DNA of 64,000 nucleotides from the NCBI GenBank assembly GCA_944472155.2, contig OX235279.1, forward strand, positions 138,914,920-138,978,919, read 5' to 3'. The stretch comes from Trichobilharzia szidati. Its lineage: Eukaryota; Platyhelminthes; Trematoda; Strigeidida; Schistosomatidae. The notes under the pieces were generated by a model. The model saw nothing but the letters and a program-made list of their open reading frames with translations. It was not told where the DNA came from and did no database searches. Positions within the stretch are counted from its first letter, which is position 1. The number at the start of each line of letters is the position of its first letter. Positions 1 through 13,080 of this stretch are shown here, in pieces. Position numbers and translations under genes: made by a program.

Positions 1-892
1 GCGACATTACACACCACCATCGAGTGACAGTCAATCGTTCACCTTAAATTCCTCAAATTTGAAAAGGCTTTTGACAGCATCACTTGTTAACCTCACTCAG
101 AAATCATGTAATGATACCGAATGCAGAGTAATTCACAACAAAAGGCTCATCGAAGTGTTTGAAGTGAAGACGGTGATTACCAGAGATCTTCCAAATTATG
201 GTGGACTTGATCGTTTGGTAGTTCGTGTGTGGAAAATGAGTTGATGCTCATGTGTTGAACAAGCACAATGACCCAAAAATATGTAGATTCTGTGGATGGT
301 CTGTGTTTCATTTCTCAAAAAAATTGAAGGGTTACTAGCAACAATCACCGAGTCAGCATAGGAGACAGAAAAGCCAGCAACCCAGATGAGCATAGAAAAA
401 ACAAAGGTGATAGAGATAAGCGCTTAACAATGACAAATACCAGTCATCATCATCACTGGGAGAAAGAGAAAAAGAGGTCATCTCTTTCATTTGCCTGGAT
501 GAGCAAATCATTTCGACTACAGTCAGCCTCACACATGAAGATGCTGAAGCTAGTCAAGATGCATTTGGGAGTGTAAGGCAGGCCTTCATTACTCTGAAAT
601 CAATGTGAAGATTTACCACACTGGCTCAGAGAACTTCATCAAAACTTGCCTTCTCCCATTAGTGACCATCTAATTACCAACAAGGTCAACCGGTAAGAAT
701 CTCTGTCACTATAACCTGCTGCAGAAGGAAACCGAGGGAGGTTGAGCGACATCATGTACCACAGACGTTGGTGGAGATCATATGATGCAGAAATGAATGC
801 TTGTGTGCTGACAGAAAATCGAGTGCAGTAAAGATGTGGTGCTGAGGTCTTGTGTTCTACTTACAATGAGAGAAATGCATAATAATAATATT
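1..892 (+). mobile_element. RTE-clade retrotransposon, decayed 3' part
   Basis: Translating the plus strand gives broken matches to the reverse transcriptase of the fuller copy at 46720-49943. Near 60-90 there is an EKAFDS box, near 120-165 a counterpart of the VIHNGKLSEAF segment, near 385-418 IEKTKVIEI, and near 470-600 KEVISF followed by a decayed YLGS/TDEDV region. The last matching words (VLCST) are near 850-870 and the copy ends in a short AATAATAATA tail at about 878-892, as RTE elements do. The reading frame shifts and is stopped repeatedly, so nothing functional is made. The left end is cut by the window edge. Confidence 0.8.
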
Positions 893-1653
893 CTAACGAT
901 TTGACAAAATCATGTAACAATAAATGGAAATCCATCACATTTGTTGGGGTTTTTTGAATTATGATTTTTATTTGCTAGGGAGAGTGAACACCCACTTACA
1001 GAGTGTAAACAACAATATACGGCATAAATAGAAGACACTATTATTATATTGAGAGACGCAGAGTAGAAGATAGGAAGGATACGGATATGTGTAATAATGC
1101 ATGAGAAATAAAACGTTTCCTACTGTCATGAGTTTCAGTCTTAATTAGTTAAATTTTACGTCAAGGTGACGCAGAACGGTGTTTTTTTAAAGTTTCGATT
1201 TAAACAAATACGTGATAGAAAAAGAAAATATATACATTTTTATAAAAAAAATATATTTCACGTACAAAATGAGGATTGCAAATAAGCGTACACTGCGCTA
1301 GAGAACAGATAAGAAAATACTCATTTTTTTCTTCACACGTTATGGCCAGATCATTATTTTCGTGAAGTCTGTTTCTAATTATAGTATGCATGTGCAAGCA
1401 AAAAGTTTGTCTGACATTTACAGCAAAACAACTATAATGAGATACTTAGCCGGTAACTACGACACAAAACTGCATACCCCGTTAGTTAGCATGATCTTTT
1501 AAAAGTAGTCACTCAACAACAAAGATAATTACAGAATTCACTAAAGCGATTTAGAGCTTCCAATACAAGTACATACCACTAATACTTTAAACTGAACAGA
1601 TAAAATTTCTTATTTTCTTTAGTAAAGGCACATGGAATTCTTCAGTCTTTCAA
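893..1653. other. AT-rich spacer
   Basis: No gene, RNA or recognisable repeat was found. It includes the probable 3' flank and untranslated region of the minus-strand gene that ends at 1654; no AATAAA signal was located with certainty. Confidence 0.4.
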
Positions 1654-2438
1654 TCAGATCCATTCACCCTCTTGATCCGAATCTTGTGACACTGTCTTTG
1701 GAATCCTTACTATATCAGCCTTATCTTCAAAAGGACTTCTTTTAGGCGTTTGGTGAATGTGGGAATTCATTGCCTTACATTCTTGGTCGTAATCGCTTAA
1801 TAATATATTCGGTATGGGACAAACTTGATGTTGAGGCGCTTGTTGATAATCATCTCTAAAGCTGTCATCGAGTGATGTGCGGGCATTATGAGAATCAGAC
1901 ATGCAAGCAGAACTTTCGCTGTCCGTTGGACTACATTCAAGCTTTAGTCGACTGCTTAAGTCTTCCTTTGTTTTTCGATCTGTCTCCGTCAAACGATAAT
2001 TAGGTTTCAGTGCAGCTGCTTGATTTTGAAAGCTTGAGGAGTGAGACGATGGAGATGACACTGGTGAACGTGTTGATGAAGATGCTGATGACTTCCAACA
2101 AGGCGCTAAATAATTTAATATGTGGTTTATCACGGGCACCGGTCGAACGAATGATTGTATCAAAATATCTAAGTTCATGCATACAAAAGAATTGAAAAAG
2201 AATACAGCGGCAATCCATGTCAAGAAGTATGTATATCCATATTGTGTTCCTATGCTTTTCAGTGACATCTCATCACTATCACCTGAGTTCCTGTTGCTAT
2301 TATTACTAGAAATTTTCATGTTGGTCAAAGTGATTTGATCGTGTGATTTAAATTTGAATATGTCAAGTTTTAATAAATTCTGGATGCATGCATCTGCAGA
2401 GATTGGATACAGAATTAAAGACGCTATCGTAGTTATAC
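1654..2438 (-). CDS. Exon 3 (last) of the claudin-like gene
   Basis: The acceptor is TTTCACTTTAG at 2439. The exon starts in phase 1 with ITTIASLILYPIS (third membrane segment), then a hydrophilic stretch with an Asn/Ser-rich patch, the fourth segment YGYTYFLTWIAAVFFFNSF and a Ser/Pro-rich tail with many possible phosphorylation sites, ending EGEWI and TGA at 1654. The open frame extends 36 codons upstream of the first TTG/ATG start suggested by length alone, which is why I treat it as an internal-to-terminal exon. Confidence 0.75.
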
Positions 2439-5400
2439 CTAAAGTGAAAAATATGTGATAAAAAAATATTAGTTACTCACAAACTGATTTTCTGTGTGTA
2501 TAGTTTTAGATATGATGGAGAAGAATTGTAACTCAGGTGGATGATACTGGAGTAGTTGTGCTCCGTGAGCTGGATGTTTTGGCTCTTTCCAAGGGAAATA
2601 TGAGGCGCATACTTCAAAAATGGAAAATTCACAGTTAAATCATCCAGACCAAAGAAAAACTCTACACCAATATGTAGAGTTTTATATCCTCTTCGATGGT
2701 CATTATTGTTTCTAAGATGAAGCTGGTCAGCTACTTGAGGTCGGTAAAACAGGTATCTACAGCTAAATTCAGTGCCTTTTTAGGATTAGACTGACCACAG
2801 AATCTGAAGGTTGCCTTGGATACCAAAAAAACACTGAAATGGTTTTCAAGTTCATATGTTAAAAAAGGATTAGTGTTCGAGTCAGACTATCAAACAGTGA
2901 GAATTAGGCACAAATAATTAAAAATTACAAATACTTACCCCGTGGTTTACAATAAGTAGTGGCTCTCTTGTTATCCTTCAATAAAATATCGTTTGGGTAA
3001 ATCTATCAATAGTTTTGAAGGCCGTATCTAATACATTTGGCAAAGGTTTAAGGTTTCGATAACTAAAGTTACTTAGCGAGGAATAATTTTGCTGTTAGAG
3101 TTTACAGATGTGTTAGGCTGGTTGTATGCAGATTTCGATGCCAACAATTGCATATTGAAAGTTTGTGAACAATAATTTTATCTGAACAATGTTCAAACCG
3201 AATATGTACTACACTATTGCTAGTATCATTGGGATGTATGAACGGTTTATAACTTTTAAACTTTAGGTAATTCACAGTCCACTTGCTTTCTGGTTTTATA
3301 GATACCTACTTTTGTACTTATGCAACAAACAGCTTCAGCTTGTCCACAAGTTTTTAGCTATAATATTTTACCGGCTGATAGGCACTACTTCCGTTCATGC
3401 ATAATACAACAAATGAGTTGGTCAAACACGTTGGCCACTGTACTTGCCTATCACTAATTATAGTAGTTTACAGACTAACTATAAAGTACAGTCATTTAGA
3501 CGAATGATACAATTGGAGCTCCTTAATGATTAATTGCAGTAGTAGAAAATTGGCTTAAAAACAGAAGCATTAAGGCGAAACATTGGGGTTTCTGGTACTT
3601 ACTTGTGACTCAGATTCTTTTGAGATCAACTCACTGGCTAAGTAAATCAAGAAGCTACTGGAAATTTAAGTTATACAAGGCTATCAAATATTGAGTGTGT
3701 AGTGCTTATCAACTGAAAATTTCTCCTTCCAGAAGATTAGTATTGAAAAATAGTACCTTTTAGAAAGTGATGAGTAATCTCTTATCAAAATACAGACACC
3801 TTAATAAGCTTTTTTCTCAGATGTTTCATTATGGGCAGTATTAAAAAACAGTTTTTGACAGAATTTAAAAGGCACGCCTTAATGTACCTCAGATTAATTT
3901 ATTCTAACGGCAGTCTGTTGTCAGTAAATGATAAACTTCAGTAAAATAATGTCATCACAGAAAATGTATTATTACCTAAGGCAATAGCTCAAAAACTTTG
4001 TGCTAAACACTAAAGCACAATAAAATACATGATACCGATTGAAATGTCTTGACCACTCAACGTAATCAAAAATGATTGCTAGTCTAACTGAGGTTACCCA
4101 AAGACGTCTTTTGGCAGAGCCACTCAACAACGCGTTCAGTTACACTAATCTCAGCCAACTGCGTAAGTTAAAATCAACTAAATTCAGGTTAGGCAGTGAA
4201 GGGAAATGGTTATGCATACACTCGATATGTCGGTTCCAACTGTTTCAGCCACTCACATCAACTAGCAGTATAAACCATCTTACAGTTACGCTTGCTTTCT
4301 TGATAGCAAGTGGATTAAATGTGGTCATCTGAATATTTATGCTTTGTAATTCACGACTAATAATGTTTTACTCGACGTCACCCAAACATGTTAGTGATTG
4401 AATAAATGAACAGAAAAATGAAATTATAATGCATTTAGTTTTATTTTACAAATCATGTAAAAGTCACAAATAGTTTTTTTTCTACCTACACAGATCTGTT
4501 TTCATGTTATACATTTTTAACTGTATCAGATTTGCTTTAATCCAGATGTTAATTTTCCCACTCATTTAGCTACGCCATAATATTTTTTTGGTGTAATCTC
4601 CACTTTAAACACAGTTCGGGCTACTATATGATTATCAACATTCCAATGCGTTGAATTCCTGTTACAACACATTTTAATTTCGTCATTTTTCGGTAGTGAC
4701 TCGTGATTCCAGGACAGCTACAGTCGCATGCTGTACCTTTGGAAGCTATTTTAATTCCCTCTGCAGTTACATTTATAACCTGTCTTAACATTATGATTAC
4801 TGCTATCCAATGTCAATAGTGACAGAGTTTCTCCACCTATTCGTTAAGAAATTGCGAGTGACGGTTTTATTGGTTGGAGGATATCATTATGAGCTGACAT
4901 CACTTTGAGAACCAGTGGAAAATCTGGGAGTACTCAACATCTGTTTCGTCCTGGTTTGGGACTCTTCATCAGTACGCACCCATGACGCGAGGTTCAAACC
5001 CAGGACCTTCTGGTTACAAGGCGGGCTCGTAGACAGTTGAGCCACTGGGACCCAATCCAATGACCTGTGAATTCTAACTTCTGCCAATTCATGACATAGC
5101 GTGACCACCTCGCAATGTCTTCTTCGGTGAGTTACTGTTTCACCTTCAACCTGCTGTACCCTACTGGTCACGGCTTCCTACTAGAACCTCAGGTAAATGC
5201 CTGTATACGACCAGTCGATAGTGAGCATCAGATGACAATCTTAACTGTCTGATGTGGTCCAATGGATTCATTTAGCGCTACTTAGATGTACGTTTTATCA
5301 AATGCTTTTAAGTTCTACAGATTTTCACTCGTCTCCTTTGTAATTTAAGTTTTCAAAGCCCATTTATACTAATAAATGTCAACCAGTGAATGTCTTATAA

Positions 5401-8400
5401 TTTTGATTAATAGCCCGAGAACGTCCTCTGAGACCAATAGAGTATTTAGAGTTTTTTGTTGATAATTCATCAGCAAAATAAAGGTACTATGAACACTGTG
5501 GAGTGAATACTGTCTTGGAGATAATAGGATAGACAGCCTTAATTGGAATATAAAAGAAAGTATTATCCTAGATGTGTTCAAAACCTTGAGGCTTACATTC
5601 AATCTTTTATTATTGTCATTAAGTGACTACGATTTTTAAAGTTATCAGTCAGTACAAATTGTATATATCACTTGGATTAAAAGTTTCACATGTTGGTGGT
5701 GTCTAAATGATTATGATTTGAATATGCAGATTCCTAACAAAGAAACGAAACTGAACTGTTGTACTACACCTTAACATAAATACTTTTGCTGTCTGATTAA
5801 ACATTTGACATAATTTTATTACTACATTTGTCTTAAAATCTTGTCAGACTAAAACGTCGAGTAACTGGGAAGTAAAATAGTGAAAAATATTTTCGTGTTC
5901 ACTCACTACTTGGTGAGACGGACTGTCAGTATTCAGATTTTCATCCAGTTATCAGCCATCGAAACATTTAATTGTGATGGATGATATACGATATTTTAAA
6001 TATAAGGCTTTGAGATGGATTGTGTCGTATGTTTTGTTATTTAATTCAACTAATGCAATTATTTAACTCTAAAACACTAACATCGTTATAAACCATTCAT
6101 TCAATATTTTTTCAACTACCACATGAGTCTAGTTTATTTTGCCTTCAACATCTCGCGAAAATTTTAAATATTGTGCGTGATGTTTTAAGGAATCACATGT
6201 CTACTTTAATTAATGGAGTTATCTCGCGTTTTGGCTAAAATCATAGAAAAATAGTCTTATAAAAAACAAGCATTACATTCCCAAATTAATTTTACAAGTT
6301 TCTAATGCATTGTCGAAGACTGAAACTCATTTTATAATGCAGTAAACCTCTGAAGACTATTAATTAATTCAGTATTCATTAGGATGAAGATATAAGCTTA
6401 AAACTGTCTCTGACATGACGAAATAATAATACACTATAAGAACTTTTAAAGTCAATGTGAAAACCTGGTTTGGTTAGTGGATGAACTGAAAAATTATGGA
6501 AGAAAATGTATGAGATAATCAATTCTCTTAGCTTCAGTTAGATCATTCGATTTCTTTCAAAGTTGGCTATTTTCTGTAATGGGTAAAGTTTGATGGCGAG
6601 ATGAAAATATCCTTTTTCAGTAGGGTCAAAACCAACTAGCTTCGAAATACCGTTCTGGGACTATATCACAGTATCATCGTAATCGCCATTTACATTTTTT
6701 AAACTTTTTGTTTTACTTTTCGCCCTTACTACTTGGTCCACTTGGTTCGTGAGGGGCCCATATATGTATAAAGATTATAACTAATACTGAAGAACTACAG
6801 AAGAATAGGAGCTCAGTAGTTTCATGTAATACGGCCACTATTTTGCCTGAGTTTGAAAAAGTAACAACCTCTTAACGACACACTGAGCTGAATATCACAG
6901 ATAAACACTATGAAATTTAAACTGATTCTACGTAAAAATGTTTTAGTATAATCGTCATTAGTATTAGTTATACTGACAGAAATCTGGGTTAAATGGAACA
7001 TTAATCCGTTTGACGTCATTCTTATAAGAATGAGGTGATATGTATCTAAGACTACTGATTGACTTGAATTTAAATTGAAGTTTAATTGAGGTAAATTTTC
7101 TTCTGAAAAAAAATTTTCAATAATCCCTCAATAATCATATGGACATCAAAATCAATACCTGGAGTAATAAGGTGAGAGTAACGTTTCGCGCATAGAATTG
7201 TTTTGTCTTTGTTAAAAGTATAAATGGCATTTTCCTACAAGAACATTGTGCACAGGCCTTGCTTGAAACAAATCTTTGTTAATCTTATTTGTACAAGTTT
7301 CCAAAAATACACTTTTTACGTTTAAGATAAAAAGTACACACATGTTAGCCCTCACATTGTATTCTCTTTTCATCGGTTACCTGGTCGCCGCAACAAATAC
7401 TGATTGTATCTTTTAAAAACCCACAGGAAATTCACAACCTCTTTGCGAATAGGACTTAACAGCCAACTTGGCAAGCCTAAAGTGGAGAAGAATCCCTGAA
7501 GTATGCAATAGGTGGATCTTCGGACTGTTACTAAATTTCTGGCTAGCGGACGAGCCTTATTCCATCCCTAGCTATGTGTGCACTTTAGCAATTTATTATT
7601 CTGAATAAATATAATGAAGCGCCAGAGTATCTTCTATTACTTCCCTTTCGTCTTATGTTGAGCATCATTACTGAGTCTATAATTGAGTCCACAACGAGTA
7701 CTCACAGAAATTACGAGTAAACCTTTAAGTTATTTCATTCGTATTATCAAGCAAATAGATTTCAGAAGCAGTTTTTAACACTGGCTGAGCAGCGACTGCA
7801 TGCGTGTTTTTGTAAGCGCAAGCGACTCGTTTAAACATTTGTGTTCCAGTGAGTGAGCAATGAATCGGAACACTGTTGCACTCAGTCAAAATTCATACAA
7901 AGGTATTTATAAAGCTGAATAGACCTGTCTGTATATATCACTTTTTGCAGGAACAACACTGACATTGTTTAATGGAAGAAAAACGGTTTGGAAATTCACT
8001 TCTAAGTGGTATCACCTCATAAAAATGCCCAACCACACAATAACAGTAACAAATTTTCAAATGTAATTGGAATATAATTTATATTACATTACATTACTAC
8101 CCTATGCAACTGACTGTCAGCAGTGTCGAAGTAATTAAACTATTCTGCAATATTTGGATTAGAAAAACTCAATACGCCTAATGGTGAAATCACTACTTCA
8201 GTCGAACAGCTTCACTTTATTACTTCATAATATTTGACCTCCACGTTTGTCTTGGTTTACTATCTGAATGGAATTAGTTACCTTCTTCTGCATTTACACA
8301 CCTCCCATGTATTAGGCCTAATATACAGTCTGACGAACTATAAACAAGAAGAATCACAGATTCTGAATCTTAGCTTTCAAATAATTTCCTAAATCTTTTT

Positions 8401-11400
8401 ATTTGTCCACTGTTGTAATAAATAAGTCAATCTTTTGCTAAAGACGTACATTTTCCCTTGCACTGGAGTGCACGAATATCAAAAAACTTTCCTTATGATG
8501 CCTAATGACAACTCGTATATATACATTTTCTTTTCTTATATTTAAGTAATCTGAAGAACTATGGAAGCCAAAAGTTCCTGGGATGCACAGACTTCTCTCC
8601 GTAACAAGGTTTCACATATTTTTATGGTTTCCGTTACCGTTCTTATTACTTCAAAAATCAAACAATATTATACTCACTTGAAACCAGAAAGCATTCACCT
8701 GCTGAATGATAATAATACAATCGAAGAATCAAGGCACTTTTGCATACTCCAGTAATAGCTAAACCTAGGCCCAGAATTCCAAATAGGCAAGCGCAACCAA
8801 GTAAACAGATAATCGATGTATGAAGTTCTGTTGACAGGATTTAAAAGTAATGAATACAATTATTTTTGAGGCAATGTTTACATAAACATTCTATATCATT
8901 AATAATTTATAATGAATGTATGAATCAAAACTCAATATCAACTGTCACAGAACAAGCAGAATGATTAACTGTCAGATTTCAAGTGAAAATAGGGAAATCT
9001 TACTAAATAATATAGAAGATTTCTAGCTCAGATGGTTGTTTTTTATGCATCTGTAATCTCTGAGTAGTGTGACTTAAATGAGAAGCTTACAATACAGTAA
9101 ATGCTTGATATTTGGTTTAGAAGGACAGTGAAAGCTTAGCAGGTAAACCATCTAGCTAACCGAGCACAACCAAAATCGAGTTTATTTCATGAAATATATA
9201 TCCACCAGGGACAAAGATGAAAATTACTTAAGTGGAAAAACTCACTATGGACTTTTTTTCGGAAACCACTATTACAGTTAGCGTTTAAAATGCCGGAATA
9301 TATCGCTTTTGTGTAAATATGTATATATATATTTTATAAGATCTTAAAATTGAATAATATCCTAGAAGTGTTTTCATTCGATTTAATTAGGCTTTAACTG
9401 TAACAAGTCAGCATTACTTTAGTAGATAAAAGGCTAAGAGTGAGAAGTAGTTCCCTACCGATGGAGTTAAACCTATAAATAACGAATGAATAGCAAAGGA
9501 AACTGTGCAATAAGCAGAAATGAATTTTATTAATTTACTTCTTGAGGTTTAGGTCCACACAAATGTTAAACATATATTTGGGGAACAAAGTTGTCTGACT
9601 ACATGTTAGTTTATCCTTAACATATCACCTGATGTCCTTGGAAAGCCATCTGTGAAAACCACTTTTGCAAAACATCGCTTAGTAGTGAACCATGACTGGT
9701 TCCCTGGTTTTCAAGGAATTATTCAGTGGATAAGTTAGAAAGCACTTATGGTATCTGTCTAGGGAAAAAAGCGCTTCTTAAGTTCATCTGAAATTATGTA
9801 ACTAACATTTTTGCCCTACATATACTTCTTAAGTCTCTCTGTGTACTATATTTTTTGGTGAATCTCCGCTTGCTTCATGTAGACTGGATGCTCGGCAAAT
9901 TAGGAATACTTTCAAAAACAAAACAGATACTCAAAATGTAGACCATCAAAATAAAACTTGTCTCTGTTAATAAACTATAACCTACTGAATCTATTTTCAC
10001 ATAAACTTACTCCAGTTGTTCTGCAAGTGATAAATTATTGAAAGACAAGTAGAATTGTTTGGTAAACATAAGGTCCACAATCCAAGTTCATAAGGATGTC
10101 GACCTTCAAAACAAAATACACATGAATTTTAAATAAAAACCATGATAACTTATTTCACTTTAAGATGTTTGTTTATCTTTACACTCGTAAAGTCCATGTT
10201 CGAGAGAAAGATCGGTGTGGGTAAGTAAATACTTGAAAATGAAACTGATTATATAACTCAATGCAAATAATTTATCACTCAGCATAAAATCTCTTATGTG
10301 CATAAATCCGGAAGTCGATGCCTTAATGATTATGCAAAAAATACGGTTTAAGATTATATAAATACTTATAGTTTCACTGTTTGTACTTATCTATTGCAAA
10401 ATAACCCCGCTGACCCAATTTACACATAGGTCATCTTTTAAAACACTGCTCAAACTGTAAAATGTTTAAGGGCTTGTAAAAGCTACTTTACTTTATTCTT
10501 TTTAAACTTCAAGGCATTTTGTTGCAGTTGTTTTTGAATTTCACCGACGGAGACATTTTGATAATGACGACTTTACATAGTAAATACCATAGACCCCTCA
10601 CCTGTTACCTGTGTGTATCTATTAAGGAATGAACCCATTGAATTTATAGGTTACTTTTGCCATGTTAACCGCAGATATATGCGGGGAATTTGACTCTACA
10701 TATTTCGCAGCAGTTAATTCCTGTTTCACTTTGAGATCCTTCGAGAACATTTCGACATGTTTACTTAAAATTCTTTAAAACATCCGACATTTTGATCGCA
10801 AGGTCTTGAGGAAACTTAAATTGGATTGATTAGTCACTTGTAAGAAACAAAAGTATGCCATCTATCTCTTAATGAATTATACCCCTAAAGCCCACGTTTC
10901 CACCAACAAGCCAGAAGATACCCAGTAGGGGTACCTTTTAAATGAATTTTGGATTTTTTAATTGACTGATCTTATTGGCTTGTGTCCAGACATGTCTACT
11001 TCTAGTACAGACTGTACGACGATGTGTACAGGTTAAAATGAAGTTATCTAGATGACGATGGCTAGCAGTGTATCCAGCATGCCTACTTCGTACTATTTGA
11101 GACTCATCATCTGGAAGCCCCTGTATCCTGTGTTCCCACTGACGTTCAAATCCAACAACTGAGGTCTTAAAAAGCCAAGGCACTACTCAATACTTTCGTT
11201 TTTTATTGGCCAAGTGGGAGACACTTTAGCATTTAAAAAGATGGGTGTCACATTTTCAGTGAGTTCCAGTCAGAAAACTACTACTGATTCTGGATATCTA
11301 TACATGTGGCTGTGGAGTCTCACACGGAGTGAAATGCACAGTCTGGATTTGAGTTCTAGACGATCTTAACTAAACGAGATCTTATAGCTTGGTGACCACC

Positions 11401-12297
11401 CTGCAGCATTTAACTGATTGTATTCAGTAAGAACTAAGAATTAGATAACGCAACATTATTCACTCACAAATGGCTCATCGTTTAAAAGAGCGGTAGTGGT
11501 CAGCTGTAGAGTTTCTGATTGGAGCCTTTGTTGATGCTGATTTTAGTCTTTGGAGAGACATCAGTTCCTATCACTCCGCATATCCAAAATGAGGACTATT
11601 TCTGGGGTTTCCTACAAACAGTTATCAGTCATAAAGTTGTAAATTATTCAGATCAAACAACTGAAAGTTTTCTGTTTTACCTAAAGTCACATTTTCATCA
11701 TTATTATTCGTTGTTAATAATCATGAGATACGATTTCACTAAATGAAGATCAACTGATACTACCTACGAAAATGAATTCACACGAAAATGTTTTTAAATG
11801 TTACTATGAAATACGGACTCACTGTCACCAATCCATTTCCAGGCTGGGCTTCCTATCCCAAATAATGTAACACCAATCCCTAAAACTGCCATACAAAAGC
11901 TCCAACTCCGTGTGCGTACAAATAAATCATGTTCATGATAATCAGTTAACAACTGCCATTGTTGCTGAGTTAGCTGAACTGTTTTAGCCTTGGAAGTTGA
12001 ATTGTTAGACGTAGTTGTATTGCTGTTGATTTGTGAAGGATTAGTCTTGTCGAATTTTGTTTTATTCATTGGTGTCATACCTTCATCATGAATTATTTTG
12101 CGATTGTCATCGCCTGTGCCCTTGAACGCTTCTGCATTAGCTACTGTAGCCTGCATCGCTATCTGATACAGTCGATCTGACGCATTATGTTGACTGTTTG
12201 CTTGTGAAATGTAGTGGCGTCCCATTAAATGAGGCGTTTCGGAGAAATGAGGATGATGGGAGTTACATTTACGTCCTTGGCGAGGCTCTGTTGGCAT
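1654..12297 (-). CDS. Claudin/PMP22-like four-transmembrane protein (three-exon model)
   Basis: I join exons 12297-11823, 8827-8699 and 2438-1654: 1389 bases, 462 residues plus stop. Both junctions are GT-AG and phase 1, and the frame stays open. The start ATG at 12297 has an in-frame stop 18 bases upstream. Residues 1-130 are polar, Ser/Thr/Asn/Gln-rich and probably cytoplasmic. Hydrophobic segments lie at about 134-152, 166-187, 202-220 and 270-290, and residues 291-462 form a polar, Ser-rich tail. The spacing of the second and third segments, joined by a short basic loop, and the YGYTYFLTW start of the fourth resemble the claudin/PMP22/LHFPL superfamily, whose members act at membranes and junctions. 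The family's long first extracellular loop with its W-GLW-C signature is missing, so an exon may be absent from the model. Assignment to the superfamily is inference from topology; the gene structure is better supported. Confidence 0.68.
4870..5182 (-). mobile_element. Family S (Sm-alpha-like) hammerhead SINE
   Basis: Minus-strand order: a leader shared with the copy at 50398, a tRNA-like part with an A-box-like TGGCTCAACTG and a B-box-like GGGTTTGAACCTC (about 4990-5040), then a hammerhead (4928-4977), then a conserved tail with GATGTCAGCTC. The same modules in the same order occur at 50398-50705 and 61400-61665. The copy lies in intron 2 on the same strand as the host gene, so the ribozyme would be in the pre-mRNA sense. 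Confidence 0.8.
4928..4977 (-). ncRNA. Hammerhead ribozyme, core intact (family S)
   Basis: On the minus strand: core CTGATGA (4972-4966), stem II strands GTCC / GGAC around CAAACCA, then GAAA (4947-4944) and a cleavage triplet GTT. All core bases of the hammerhead consensus are present. GTT fits the NUH rule but is less usual than GTC. Stem III is the imperfect self-complement ACAGATGT. Cleavage activity is inferred, not shown. Confidence 0.75.
8699..8827 (-). CDS. Exon 2 of the claudin-like gene
   Basis: This 129-base exon lies between an acceptor ending CAACAG and a donor GTGAATG. It is open only in the frame that starts with the last two bases of a codon, and gives LHTSII followed by the second membrane segment (CLLGCACLFGILGLGLAITG) and a short positively charged loop ending YYYHSA. 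Phase 1 at both ends matches its neighbours exactly. Confidence 0.72.
8828..11822 (-). other. Intron 1 of the claudin-like gene
   Basis: About 3 kb, AT-rich, with a decayed Sm-alpha copy at 10938-11190. If a first-extracellular-loop exon exists it should be here, phase 1 at both ends, but I could not find one with a GLW or paired-cysteine signature. Confidence 0.5.
10938..11190 (-). mobile_element. Sm-alpha repeat with decayed hammerhead
   Basis: The minus strand reads like the classical schistosome Sm-alpha repeat, with GGATACACTGCTAGCCATC following the ribozyme. The hammerhead (about 11120-11075) keeps TGATGAGTC and a stem II loop CAAATAG, but the first core C is A and the GAAA box reads GAAG, so it should not cleave. 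The stem I arms (TCCAG / CTGGA) are still complementary. Confidence 0.65.
11823..12297 (-). CDS. Exon 1 of the claudin-like gene
   Basis: It encodes residues 1-158 plus one base: a low-complexity polar N-terminus with runs of Asn, Ser and Thr, then FCMAVLGIGVTLFGIG, the first membrane segment, ending SPAWKWIGD. The donor is GTGAGT immediately after position 11823 on the minus strand, a consensus site that leaves phase 1. A weaker GT nine codons further on would also give phase 1. Confidence 0.7.
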
Positions 12298-13063
12298 TTT
12301 TGAGAGGTTGTTTTAAATAATTGCAATCGCTTCCTAGTATGTTCTTCACCAAACTATGTTTTGATTATATCTGTAGTGAAATTAAAATGTGATAATGTTA
12401 GACGTCCATATCAGTTCCAAACATGCTTGTTTAATGATGCCTATTAGTGGCCTGCAGTATTCGATATTTAAATATACCTAAATCACACTGGGACTCAAAC
12501 GCAAAACATATTACATAAAATACCAATCAGAAATCACAATTATAAACGAATTATATTGCAATGTGTTTCCAATAATCATAAGGGCATTAGAATTGGAAAC
12601 AGGCCAACTTCCCCAGACGAATTTTACTAGAAGACATTCAGTTTAAGATAAAAATGAAATCTTGTGCCTCAGAAAATTAAGACACGCATATTTGAATTTT
12701 CTACATTTTCAAGATGAATGAAGCATATAATTGAAATAAACGAAAGAAAACTATTTTGGTTTTTTTTTCTTCCACAAGATAGTTAAAACTTTGTGAATAG
12801 AGTTAGAAGTGATTTATTTAACATACGCAAATTTTTTAGTACATAAATGATCTTTGCACCAGGCGTGTTCAAATGTTTCCGGTCAATGAAGCATTACAGA
12901 ATGAAATTCACGGTACAGGAAGCGAAAATGTTTTGCAACACATATATATTGCGTGTAGGTAGAAAACGTTATGTTCTGATAGTAATTGATCTGATTGTGA
13001 CTTCGCAGACACCTTATATTTTTAGCATGTTTTACAAGATGTCCATAGCTGATTATACATATG

Positions 13064-13080
13064 TATATATATATATATAT
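13064..13080. repeat. (TA)n microsatellite
   Basis: A pure alternating TA run. Similar tracts are at 13602-13621, 16706-16719, 42911-42928 and 45682-45700. Confidence 0.9.

Larger units (their letters stand above)
2439..8698 (-). other. Intron 2 of the claudin-like gene
   Basis: About 6.3 kb of AT-rich sequence. The only recognisable insertion is the hammerhead SINE at 4870-5182. A 9-bp perfect stem-loop (arms AAACTCTAC / GTAGAGTTT) sits at about 2655-2681. No exon-like open frame is convincing. Confidence 0.55.

Noticed and set aside
1200..1397. Minus-strand 65-codon frame ending in Phe/Tyr-rich residues
   Set aside because: Low-complexity translation of poly-A/T tracts.
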